From: Hyphomicrobiaceae bacterium
GTDB taxonomy: Bacteria; Pseudomonadota; Alphaproteobacteria; Rhizobiales; Hyphomicrobiaceae
Reading direction: 5' to 3'
Assembly (NCBI GenBank): GCA_022842785.1
Contig: JALHOW010000005.1
Coordinates: forward strand, 248,001 to 312,000
Length of the DNA stretch: 64,000 bases
The translations under genes were made by a program, and so were the position numbers. This document shows positions 44,918 to 53,036 of this stretch, piece after piece (the first letter of the stretch is position 1; the number at the start of each line of letters is the position of its first letter). Under the pieces are notes generated by a model. It worked only from the letters and a program-made list of their open reading frames with translations, made no database searches and was not told where the DNA came from.

Positions 44918-46117
44918 ATGCAACTGGACAAGCTCAAGACAACGGCGGGGCTCGATGTGGCCGGCAAGCGTGTGCTCGTCAGGGCCGACCTCAATGTGCC
45001 GGTGGCGGAAGGGCGCGTCACTGACGCGACACGTCTGACACGGCTCGTGCCCGGAATTCTGGACCTCGCTGACCGGGGGGCGAAAGTCATTGTCCTCTCC
45101 CACTTCGGCCGGCCAAAGGGCGCGCGGGTGCCGGATATGTCGCTGAAGCCGGTGGCCGAGGCGCTTGGTAAAGCACTCGGACGGCCTGTGGCCTTTGCCG
45201 ATGATTGCATCGGCGACGAGGCAGCCAAAGCCGTTGCCGGACTCGCCAATGGCGGCATCCTGGTGCTGGAGAACCTGCGCTTTCACAAGGGCGAGGAGAA
45301 GAACGATCCCGAACTCGCATCAGCCCTCGCGAAGCTCGGCGACATCTTCGTCGGCGATGCCTTCTCCTGCGCCCATCGCGCGCACGCATCCACGGATGCC
45401 ATTACGCGCCTTCTGCCGTCCTATGCCGGGCCGCTCCTCATGGAGGAGATCAACGCGTTGAGAACCGCGCTCGAGCATCCCAAGCGGCCGACGGCGGCAG
45501 TCGTCGGCGGTGCCAAGGTCTCGACCAAGATCCCCGTGCTCACGAACCTCATGGCCAAGGTCGATCACCTGATCATCGGCGGTGGCATGGCCAATACGTT
45601 TCTGCTCGCAAAGGGCCACGCGATCGGCAAGTCGCTCGCAGAACCCGACCTTGTCGGCACTGCGCGCGAAATCATGGACGCAGCGACGGCCAAAGGCTGC
45701 ACGATCGTGCTGCCGGTCGACGGCGTGATCGCAGGCGAATTCAAAGCCGGCGCGGCGAGTCGCGTGGTGGACGTGACGGCCATCCCCGCGGACCAGATGG
45801 TGCTCGACGTAGGGCCGAAGTCGATCGCACATCTCTCCAAAGTCATCGAAAGCTGCGGCACGCTGCTCTGGAACGGCCCACTCGGCGCCTTCGAGATCGC
45901 GCCATTCGGTGAGGGCACATTCGCGCTCGCGCGGCAGGCTGCGACCATGACCAAGGCGGGTATGCTCGTCTCCGTCGCCGGCGGTGGCGATACCGTCGCA
46001 GCGCTCAATGCCGCGGGCGTGACGGAGGACTTCACGTATGTCTCGACGGCGGGCGGGGCCTTCCTCGAGTGGCTCGAGGGACGCGAGCTCCCAGGCGTGG
46101 CGGCACTCGCCCGATGA
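44918..46117 (+). CDS. pgk: phosphoglycerate kinase
   Basis: Pgk transfers phosphate from 1,3-bisphosphoglycerate to ADP in glycolysis. The 399-residue protein has the signature [16 protein letters not shown] (17-32), [21 protein letters not shown], and the ATP-binding [19 protein letters not shown] with [11 protein letters not shown] near the end. AGGA lies five bases before ATG 44918. Its TGA overlaps the ATG of gph (ATGA), so the two are translated together. Confidence 0.98.
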   Translation: MQLDKLKTTAGLDVAGKRVLVRADLNVPVAEGRVTDATRLTRLVPGILDLADRGAKVIVLSHFGRPKGARVPDMSLKPVAEALGKALGRPVAFADDCIGDEAAKAVAGLANGGILVLENLRFHKGEEKNDPELASALAKLGDIFVGDAFSCAHRAHASTDAITRLLPSYAGPLLMEEINALRTALEHPKRPTAAVVGGAKVSTKIPVLTNLMAKVDHLIIGGGMANTFLLAKGHAIGKSLAEPDLVGTAREIMDAATAKGCTIVLPVDGVIAGEFKAGAASRVVDVTAIPADQMVLDVGPKSIAHLSKVIESCGTLLWNGPLGAFEIAPFGEGTFALARQAATMTKAGMLVSVAGGGDTVAALNAAGVTEDFTYVSTAGGAFLEWLEGRELPGVAALAR

Positions 46118-46800
46118 ACGACGCTGCACGGAAGTTCCGGCCGAAGGCCATCGTCTTCGACCTCGACGGCACGCTCGTCGACAGCGCGCCGGAAATTGCC
46201 AGCGCGCTCAACACGGCAATGTCAGAGATCAACCAGCCACCATTTCCGCTAACCGAGGTGCAGTCGTTCATCGGTGGCGGCGCGAAAGTTGCGCTCCAGC
46301 GCGCGCTGACGGCACGAGGCACACAAATAGAAGCTGCCGTCTTCGATGCGATGATGGCGTCGTTCTACAAGAAGTATGCTGAAGTCTCCGCGGCGGGGAG
46401 AGGCCTTTATCCCGGTGTCGTAGAGACGCTATCCGCGCTCCGCGCCGACGACATCCCACTTGGTGTGTGCACGAACAAGGCGGCCCACATCACGACGATC
46501 GCCCTCGAAGCCCTCGGGATCGCGCGCTTCTTCTCGACGGTCGTCGGCGCGCTCGATGATGTTCCGCGCAAGCCCGCGCCCGACATGCTGCTCAAGGCTC
46601 TTGCCGACCTCCGGACGCGGCCCGCCGACGGCTTGGTCGTGGGGGACAGCAGATCCGACGTCGGCTCCGCGCGTGCCGCCGGCTGCCCCGTCGTCGCTGT
46701 CAGCTATGGTTACCCACACGGTCCTGTCGCCGACCTCGGGGCCGATGCCGTGATCGACCGAATGCCCGATCTACTGCGACTGATAGGGGCGCCCCGCTAG
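46114..46800 (+). CDS. gph: phosphoglycolate phosphatase
   Basis: This 228-residue HAD-superfamily hydrolase has motif [15 protein letters not shown] (about 15-28), motif [10 protein letters not shown], motif III lysine in [12 protein letters not shown], and motif [18 protein letters not shown]. It clears 2-phosphoglycolate from DNA repair or oxygenase side reactions. HAD enzymes are hard to tell apart, but VDSAPEI, a small C1 cap and the PRKPAPDML block fit Gph. Translationally coupled to pgk. Confidence 0.88.
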   Translation: MNDAARKFRPKAIVFDLDGTLVDSAPEIASALNTAMSEINQPPFPLTEVQSFIGGGAKVALQRALTARGTQIEAAVFDAMMASFYKKYAEVSAAGRGLYPGVVETLSALRADDIPLGVCTNKAAHITTIALEALGIARFFSTVVGALDDVPRKPAPDMLLKALADLRTRPADGLVVGDSRSDVGSARAAGCPVVAVSYGYPHGPVADLGADAVIDRMPDLLRLIGAPR

Positions 46801-46865
46801 GCCGCGCTAAACAACAACCCGCAAGCTTAGGCCAAAGCCCAGCGCTGCGCGGCCAATAGTGCCCA

Positions 46866-46944
46866 ATATTTGCGGTTTTCGAGACCGCAATATGCTGGTA
46901 GACCAAACCCCGAAAATTTCAAGAGATCGTGCGAAAATCGCACG
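46866..46944 (+). promoter_or_regulatory. two stem-loops in the leader of the TRAP transporter genes
   Basis: ATATTTGCGGT (46866-46876) pairs with ACCGCAATAT (46884-46893) except for one bulged T. CGTGCGA-AAA-TCGCACG (46928-46944) is a perfect 7-bp stem with a 3-base loop. Both lie between gph and the first TRAP gene; the second ends 6 bases before the ribosome site (GGGAGG). They may be operators or leader-RNA elements. Confidence 0.45.
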
Positions 46945-46962
46945 GCAGGGGGGAGGATACGG

Positions 46963-47523
46963 ATGGGGGCACTCGCCAGCTACATCCGCTTTGCCGAGTG
47001 GGTGAACGAAAAGGTCGGACAAGCCGTCGGCTGGCTCAGCCTAATCACTGTTCTCATCTGCTTCGTCGTTGTCGTGATCCGCTACGCCTTCCACACAGGC
47101 TATGTGTGGATGCAGGAACTGTACGTGTGGACGTACGGTCTGTCGTTCATGCTGGGCTCCGGCTACGCGTTCCTCGCAGGCCGGCACGTCAGCGTCGACA
47201 TCTTCTCGGCGCGCTGGACGCCGAAGTTCAGGGCGAAGATGGAGATCTTCTGCTCCTGCATCTTCCTGTTCCCTTGGCTGCTCGTCGTCGGCTACTACAC
47301 GTGGGGCTACTTCCTCGCGTCCGTCTGGCTGCGTGAGACCTCTCAGCAGGTCGGCGGCATGCCGGGCCTCTATGTCCTCAAGGGCGCCATTCTCGGCTTC
47401 TGCATACTCATGGGGCTGCAGGGCCTCGCGAACTGCGCGCGGGCCATCCTCGTCCTGAATGATGCCGAACACCTCGCGCCCAAGCGTGTGATTGCCGGTC
47501 TCGGCGAGGCGACGACCTCGTAG
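46963..47523 (+). CDS. TRAP transporter small permease (DctQ family)
   Basis: This 186-residue protein has four membrane helices: VGWLSLITVLICFVVVVIRY (first), LYVWTYGLSFMLGSGYAFL with the family-typical aromatic cluster, WLLVVGYYTWGYFLASVWL, and GAILGFCILMGLQGLANCAR. It begins FAEWVNEKVGQAV. It pairs with the large permease next to it to move a substrate delivered by the periplasmic receptor. GGGAGG lies eight bases before ATG 46963. The substrate cannot be told from this subunit. Confidence 0.93.
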   Translation: MGALASYIRFAEWVNEKVGQAVGWLSLITVLICFVVVVIRYAFHTGYVWMQELYVWTYGLSFMLGSGYAFLAGRHVSVDIFSARWTPKFRAKMEIFCSCIFLFPWLLVVGYYTWGYFLASVWLRETSQQVGGMPGLYVLKGAILGFCILMGLQGLANCARAILVLNDAEHLAPKRVIAGLGEATTS

Positions 47524-47553
47524 CCCTATCCTCATGAGCGGGGTCGTTTTCCC

Positions 47554-49104
47554 ATGCTGAGCGTCCTTTCGACTGGCGACGTCCTCTCGATCATGCTGTT
47601 CATCGGCATCTGCGTTACGCTGATGTTCGGCTATCCGATCGCGCTGACGCTCGCCGGCACGTCACTGTTTATTGCCTTTCTGGGCCATGCCCTCGGAGCT
47701 TTCGACTACTCGATCCTCAACGGCATCCCTTCGCGTTACCTCGGGAGCATGACGAACGACGTGCTCGTCGCCGTGCCGCTGTTCATCTTCATGGGTCTGA
47801 TCCTCGAGAGATCCGGCATCGCTGAACGGCTGCTGACGACCATGGGGCAGCTCTTTGGCAAGCTCCGTGGCGGTCTCGCCTACTCGGTGATCATCGTCGG
47901 CGCGCTGCTCGCGGCATCGACGGGTGTCGTCGGCGCAACCGTCATCACGATGGGCCTGATCGCCCTGCCGACGATGCTCCGCGCGGGTTATGCCAACCGC
48001 GTCTCGACGGGTGTCATCTGCGGGTCGGCCACACTCGCCCAGATCATTCCGCCGTCGACAGTGCTCATCTTCGTCGGCGATCTCCTCGCCGGCATCAATC
48101 AGGAAGCTCAGCTTCGCCGCGGCAACTTCACGCCAGATCCGATTTCGGTCGGCGATCTGTTCGCCGGTGCATTGATCCCCGGCTTCATCATGGTCGGGCT
48201 GTATCTGCTTTGGATCGTCTACAAGGCCATCTTCCAGCCAAATGAAGTGCCGGCCATGAAGATGACCGGGGAGGAGCAGGCCGGGCTCTCCTGGCGCGTC
48301 ATCTCGGCGCTTATCCCGCCACTGCTGCTCGTGCTCGCAGTGCTGGGAAGCATTCTTCTCGGCTTCGCAACGCCATCCGAGTCCGCATCGGTCGGCGCGA
48401 TCGGAGCAATGCTCCTCGCGGCCGTGAACGGCAAGATGACCTTCGCAACGCTGCGCTACGCCTCCATGAACACCATGATGACGACAGCCGTCATCTTCGT
48501 GATCGTGATCGCGGCATCGCTGTTCTCGCTCGTGTTCCGCGGCCTCGGCGGCGAGCATATGGTCGAGGAGGCCTTGAGGAATGTTCCGGGCGGCGTCACA
48601 GGCGCGCTGTTCGTCGTGATGTTCATCATGTTCATCCTCGGCTTCTTCCTCGATACGTTCGAGATCATCCTCATCATGCTGCCGGTTTGCGGTCCTGCCC
48701 TCCTTGGCATGGGCGTCGATCCAATTTGGCTCGGCATTCTGATCGGCGTGAACCTGCAGACGAGCTTCCTCACGCCGCCATTCGGTTTCACGCTGTTCTA
48801 CATGCGCAGCATCGCGCCCCCGAGCATCACCACCGGTGAGATCTGGATCGGCTCGATCTCATGGACGTGGCTGCAGATGTTCGCGTTGGGGATCATATGG
48901 GCATTTCCGGGCACCGCGACGTGGCTGCCCAAGTACCTGTTCGGCGGCCCGACGACTCCAGCGGCAATCCATGGCCCAGCAACGGCCGGCGAAAAGCCCG
49001 GTGCCGCCCCGCCGAGGAGCCTCGATTCGATCCTAGGCACCACCAAGTTCGATAAGGACGGCATGCCCGTCGAATCGGACAATCCGTTCTCTCCGAAGAA
49101 ATAG
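47554..49104 (+). CDS. TRAP transporter large permease (DctM family)
   Basis: This 516-residue protein has about 13 membrane segments of the DctM type. Characteristic parts are LVAVPLFIFMGLILERSGIA, ASTGVVGATVITMGLIALP, CGSATLAQIIPPSTVLI, GFATPSESASVGAIGAMLLA and NLQTSFLTPPFGFTLFYMRS. The C-terminal tail (about 40 residues, PTTPAAIHGPATAGEKPGAA) is longer than usual and disordered. Domain GNATP and PPS motifs fit the sodium-coupled TRAP family, with the alpha-keto-acid/lactate type as nearest by eye. It follows the small permease by 30 bases. Confidence 0.94.
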   Translation: MLSVLSTGDVLSIMLFIGICVTLMFGYPIALTLAGTSLFIAFLGHALGAFDYSILNGIPSRYLGSMTNDVLVAVPLFIFMGLILERSGIAERLLTTMGQLFGKLRGGLAYSVIIVGALLAASTGVVGATVITMGLIALPTMLRAGYANRVSTGVICGSATLAQIIPPSTVLIFVGDLLAGINQEAQLRRGNFTPDPISVGDLFAGALIPGFIMVGLYLLWIVYKAIFQPNEVPAMKMTGEEQAGLSWRVISALIPPLLLVLAVLGSILLGFATPSESASVGAIGAMLLAAVNGKMTFATLRYASMNTMMTTAVIFVIVIAASLFSLVFRGLGGEHMVEEALRNVPGGVTGALFVVMFIMFILGFFLDTFEIILIMLPVCGPALLGMGVDPIWLGILIGVNLQTSFLTPPFGFTLFYMRSIAPPSITTGEIWIGSISWTWLQMFALGIIWAFPGTATWLPKYLFGGPTTPAAIHGPATAGEKPGAAPPRSLDSILGTTKFDKDGMPVESDNPFSPKK

Positions 49105-49119
49105 GATGCCGAGGAAATC

Positions 49120-49326
49120 ATGAGTCTTCTTGATCTCGAAATAGGCGTCGTTCTTCTGGCCATCTGGGTTGCGACATTCGTCGTCCTCTGGAAGACCATC
49201 GATCGCCCTGGGCGCCCAGGCATCATAAAAGGTCAGCTCGTGATCGAGCATGTCATGCTTGCTCACATCCTCCTGCTCATCGTCACAGTGAGCGAGCTGG
49301 TGAAGGGCTCCGGATTTTTCAACTAG
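49120..49326 (+). CDS. small two-helix membrane protein in the TRAP gene cluster
   Basis: This 68-residue protein starts at ATG 49120 with GAGG five bases upstream, 15 bases after the large permease. It has two hydrophobic segments, LEIGVVLLAIWVATFVVLW (6-24) and HVMLAHILLLIVTVSELV (44-61), joined by a basic loop (DRPGRPGIIKG). No family was recognised. Position, spacing and strand suggest that it is co-translated with the transporter; it may be an accessory subunit. It is ended by a strong terminator. Confidence 0.7.
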   Translation: MSLLDLEIGVVLLAIWVATFVVLWKTIDRPGRPGIIKGQLVIEHVMLAHILLLIVTVSELVKGSGFFN

Positions 49327-49350
49327 CCGCCAATCTGGCCGACTACCAAA

Positions 49351-49390
49351 CAAAAAAAGCCCCGCGGCAGACCCTGCCGCGGGGCTTTCT
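49351..49390. terminator. bidirectional intrinsic terminator
   Basis: GCCCCGCGGCA (49359-49369) pairs perfectly with TGCCGCGGGGC (49375-49385) around a 5-base loop. An A-tract (49352-49358) lies on one side and TTTCT on the other, so it can stop transcription from both strands. It separates the TRAP permease operon from the convergent receptor gene. Confidence 0.9.
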
Positions 49391-49409
49391 CTATTCGAGC
49401 GTCAGCTCG

Positions 49410-50531
49410 TCAGGTCGGGAACTTGTAGTCGAGCAGGCGGGCATTGAGGAAGCCCTGCTCGGCAATGCGGTTCCAGCTCGACTGCTCGCGACGCGCCTTG
49501 AGGAACGACTCCACGACTTCCTTGGTCACCGCGTCGCCGCCATCGCGCATCTCCTGGATGACTTCGCCGCACTTCTCTCCGTAGACCTGGAGGAATTCGT
49601 TCGGGAAGCGCTTGAGTTGCACATTGTGCGTGCCGATAAGCGTTTGCAGCGACGCACCATTGCGTGCGTTGAACTCGGCCGTGAACCTTAAGTTCTCCTG
49701 GGCAGTACACGCCTCGAAGATCGTGCGTATATCCTTGGGGAGAGCCATAAGCTTCTTCTTGTCGACCGTCACTTCGATCTGCGTGCCGGGCTCGTGCATA
49801 CCCGGCCAGTAGTAGTACTTCGCGACCTTGAAGAACCCGAACGTCAGGTCGTTCCAGGGACCGACCCACTCGGTGGCGTCGATTGCGCCTGACTGAAGCG
49901 CCGCGAAGATTTCGCCGCCCGGGAGGTTAACGACCGTCAGGCCCATCTTCTTGAGCGCTTCGCCGCCGAGACCAGGGATGCGCATCTTCATGCCGCTGAC
50001 GCTGGCTGCGCTGGTGATTTCCTTGTTGAACCAGCCGCCCATCTGCACGCCGGTCGAGCCCGCGTGATAGCCCTTGAGGTTGAACGGATCGAGGACCTTG
50101 TCCCAGAGCTCCTGGCCGCCGCCGTACTGCATCCAGGCTTCCTGCTCGGCCGTCGTGAGACCGAACGGAACCGTCGAGTAGAACATGAGCGCCTTGCTCT
50201 TGTTCGGCCAGTAGTAGGGCGACGCGTGCATGAGGTCGGCGGCACCGCGCGTCACGGCGTCGAAGCTCTCGAACGGCGGTACGAGCTCGCCGGCAGAGTA
50301 GACCGTAATTTTCAAACGCCCTTCGGTGGCAGCCTCAACCGCGTTTGCGAAGCGCACCGCGCCCGTGCCCTGACCGGGAAAATTCTTCGGCCAGGTCGTC
50401 ACCATCTTCCATTCGATTCGCGACTGGGCGATGGCCGGTGTCACGATCGCCGAGGTGCCAGCAGCGGCACCTGCGACGGCAGCCCCTTTGAGGAACTGAC
50501 GCCTCTTCAACATCTTCGGTAGTTCTGCCAT
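49410..50531 (-). CDS. TRAP transporter substrate-binding protein (DctP/TakP type, Tat-exported)
   Basis: This 373-residue receptor begins with a Tat signal: KRRQFLKG, then AAVAGAAAGTSAIVTPAIA, cleaved before QSRIE. The mature part opens IEWKMVTTWPKNFPGQGTGA and includes GVQMGGWFNKEITSA, MRIPGLGGEALKKMG, LPGGEIFAALQSGAIDATEW and VGPWNDLTFGFFKVAKYYYW. These match TakP-like receptors for alpha-keto or hydroxy acids bound with a cation. GGGAG lies about ten bases before ATG 50531. The gene is convergent to the permeases instead of in their operon, so it is made separately. Confidence 0.93.
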   Translation of the reverse strand: MAELPKMLKRRQFLKGAAVAGAAAGTSAIVTPAIAQSRIEWKMVTTWPKNFPGQGTGAVRFANAVEAATEGRLKITVYSAGELVPPFESFDAVTRGAADLMHASPYYWPNKSKALMFYSTVPFGLTTAEQEAWMQYGGGQELWDKVLDPFNLKGYHAGSTGVQMGGWFNKEITSAASVSGMKMRIPGLGGEALKKMGLTVVNLPGGEIFAALQSGAIDATEWVGPWNDLTFGFFKVAKYYYWPGMHEPGTQIEVTVDKKKLMALPKDIRTIFEACTAQENLRFTAEFNARNGASLQTLIGTHNVQLKRFPNEFLQVYGEKCGEVIQEMRDGGDAVTKEVVESFLKARREQSSWNRIAEQGFLNARLLDYKFPT

Positions 50532-50545
50532 TTCTATGTTTCTCC

Positions 50546-50654
50546 CTGGACTTAAGCGGACGTACGCGGATCAATTCCGTGACCGCCCAGCAAATGGGCG
50601 ATGTCCGTCGCGAGTATTGGGGAGTCATTTGAAATTTGGCAATCTGGACTTAAG
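50546..50654. repeat. direct repeat in the dctP-like / DMFase-like intergenic region
   Basis: The 11-mer CTGGACTTAAG occurs at 50546-50556 and 50644-50654 in the 249-base gap between the divergent receptor and DMFase-like genes. Both copies run the same way and could be sites for one regulator of both genes. The rest of the gap holds no gene. Confidence 0.5.
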
Positions 50655-50780
50655 GCGACGCCCAAAAGATCAGCAGCGCACTGTGCGGGACACGGGTGTG
50701 CGGCGCGATCTTCTTGACTTCGCCCCGTATCGGCGCCCCCATTCACCATGGACTGCCATCGCATTCGGGGAAATTGAACC

Positions 50781-53033
50781 ATGCTGCCACTTGCCGCCTA
50801 TGCCGACCGGATGTCTGTCCGGCCAGGAGAGACCATCGCATTCAAGGTCTCGAGCATAGACGACGTGCCCTACACAGCGCGGCTGGTGCGCGTGATCTCG
50901 GCTGATGCCAATCCGGCCGGCCCCGGCCTCGTCGAAGAATCCATCGAGGCGGAGTTTGCCGGAGCGCACAAAGGGCGCTTCCAGCCCGTACACGCCGGCT
51001 CGTACGGCATCGTCGAGCAGAGCGTCGATCTTGGCACGATGGGCAGCCTAAGCCTCGTCGCCACGATCTGGCCGACGCGTCCGGGCATCGGTCGACGGCA
51101 GGGCATTCTTTCGGCCTACGACCCGGCCGTGCGGCGCGGCATCGCCATGGCCATCGGCGAGGATGGCAGCGTCGAGGCCCTGCTCGGCGCCACGCGCGTC
51201 AAGACCCGCGTTCCTCTCGAGGATCGCCACTGGTATCGCGTGTTCGCCGTCTACGATGCCGCGACCGCGACGCTTACGGCCGGGCACGTGCGTCTCGAAT
51301 CGGGCCGTCCTGTCGGTGCGCCGCGCACGGCGAGCACCAAGCTCGAAGCAGGTGCCGCAGCCCTCCCTGCCGCCGGCATGCCGTGGATCATTGGCGCGCT
51401 CGGCGGCACGCCCGTGAAGGGCCACTTCAATGGCAAGATCGAACGGCCGGTGATCGCCGCCTGCGCGGCCGACGCGGCCACGGTCGAAAGGCTCTCGGCG
51501 GATCCCGCCGCCCCTGGCGTCGTCGCAAGCTGGGATTTCTCACGCGAGATTTCATCGACGCGCATCATCGACGCGAGCACCGGCGCCCGTCACGGGCGTC
51601 TGGTCAATCTTCCTGCGCGCGCCATGACCGGCTCGAACTGGACGGGGCGCGAAATGTGCTTCCGCCATGCGCCTACCCAGTACGGCGCCATACACTTCCA
51701 CGAGGACGATCTGTCGGACTGCGGCTGGGTAACCGATTTCACGTGGAAAGTGCCTGCCGGCACCCGCTCCGGCACCTACGCCATACGTCTCTCGAGCGAG
51801 AAGGGCGAGGAGAACGTCCCGTTCTTCGTCGTGCCACCCAAGGGCACGAAAACGGCCGATCTCGCGGTGCTCGTATCCACCTACACCTACACCGTCTATC
51901 ACAACCACGCGCGACCCGAGTCCACCGATCCCAAATGGCTCGAAACGTGGAAGCAACTGGCGAAGGACTGGGGTGGCTATCCCTACAATCCCGGTGAGCA
52001 CCGCGAGTACGGGCTCTCCACGTATAACTTCCACACGGACGGCAGCGGCATCAGCCACGCCTCATGGCTGAGGCCGATGCTCAATGTGCGCGTCGGGTAC
52101 AATACCTACCCTCATCCTTCGATCCGTGCTTCGGGACTGCGTCACTACCCAGCCGACTCGCATCTCATTGCCTGGCTCGAGAAGCAGGGCATTGCCTACG
52201 ACGTCATCACGGACGCCGAGCTCGATGCCGAAGGCGTCGAGTTGCTGAAGCCCTATCATGCAGTCACCACCGGCAGCCATCCGGAGTATCACACGGGCGC
52301 GATGCTCGATGCGCTGGAGGCGTACCGGGATGGCGGCGGCCGCTTCATGTACCTCGGTGGCAACGGCTTCTACTGGAAAGTCGCGCGGCACAGCGAAGCG
52401 CCGGCCGCGATCGAGATCCGCCGCGGCGAGGGTGGCATCCGCGCCTGGGCTGCCGAAGCGGGCGAGTACTACAATGCCTTCGACGGCGAATACGGTGGTC
52501 TCTGGCGGCGCAATGGACGGCCGCCGCAGCGGCTCGCGGGCGTCGGGTTTACAGCGCAAGGAAATTTCGTCGGCTCGTACTACCGCCAGCGCCCTGACGC
52601 ACGAAGCTCGCGCGCAGCGTGGATGCTCGACGGCATCGGCGCGGACGAGAAGATCGGCGGTTTCGGTCTCTCAGGACATGGTGCGGCGGGCTTCGAACTC
52701 GACCGCGCCGACAAGCGTCTGGGGACGCCCTCGCACGCAATCGTGCTCGGCTCATCCGAGGGTCACGAGCCCGATGCGCCGTGGGTGCTCGTGCCCGAGG
52801 AACAGCTCACACACATAACGACATGGGCCGGGAAGCCAGCCAATGAGCTGATCCGCGCCGATCTCACGTTCTTCGAGACGCCGAACAACGGCGCGGTCTT
52901 CTCGACGGGTTCGATCACGTTCTGCGGCTCGTTGCTGCACAACGACGGCAACAACAACGTCTCGCGCCTCATCCGCAACGTGCTCGACCGCTTCCTCGAT
53001 CGGAACGCAAAATTCCCGATGCCGGACGTGTGA
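50781..53033 (+). CDS. N,N-dimethylformamidase large-subunit-like protein
   Basis: This 750-residue protein resembles DmfA2, the large subunit of the iron amidohydrolase that cleaves dimethylformamide into formate and dimethylamine. The first 290 residues form beta-sandwich domains, including a LamG-like part (PWIIGALGGTPVKGHFNGKI near 201-220). The C-terminal part (about 290-740) is the amidotransferase-like catalytic fold, with STYTYTVYHNH (367-377), RVGYNTYPHPS, TTGSHPEYHTG (496-506) and GGNGFYWKV. The tyrosines and the HPE motif are plausible iron ligands. The DmfA1-like small subunit (about 130 residues) is absent nearby. No signal peptide is evident. Substrate is uncertain: formamides or other amides. 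Confidence 0.85.
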   Translation: MLPLAAYADRMSVRPGETIAFKVSSIDDVPYTARLVRVISADANPAGPGLVEESIEAEFAGAHKGRFQPVHAGSYGIVEQSVDLGTMGSLSLVATIWPTRPGIGRRQGILSAYDPAVRRGIAMAIGEDGSVEALLGATRVKTRVPLEDRHWYRVFAVYDAATATLTAGHVRLESGRPVGAPRTASTKLEAGAAALPAAGMPWIIGALGGTPVKGHFNGKIERPVIAACAADAATVERLSADPAAPGVVASWDFSREISSTRIIDASTGARHGRLVNLPARAMTGSNWTGREMCFRHAPTQYGAIHFHEDDLSDCGWVTDFTWKVPAGTRSGTYAIRLSSEKGEENVPFFVVPPKGTKTADLAVLVSTYTYTVYHNHARPESTDPKWLETWKQLAKDWGGYPYNPGEHREYGLSTYNFHTDGSGISHASWLRPMLNVRVGYNTYPHPSIRASGLRHYPADSHLIAWLEKQGIAYDVITDAELDAEGVELLKPYHAVTTGSHPEYHTGAMLDALEAYRDGGGRFMYLGGNGFYWKVARHSEAPAAIEIRRGEGGIRAWAAEAGEYYNAFDGEYGGLWRRNGRPPQRLAGVGFTAQGNFVGSYYRQRPDARSSRAAWMLDGIGADEKIGGFGLSGHGAAGFELDRADKRLGTPSHAIVLGSSEGHEPDAPWVLVPEEQLTHITTWAGKPANELIRADLTFFETPNNGAVFSTGSITFCGSLLHNDGNNNVSRLIRNVLDRFLDRNAKFPMPDV

Positions 53034-53036
53034 GCG

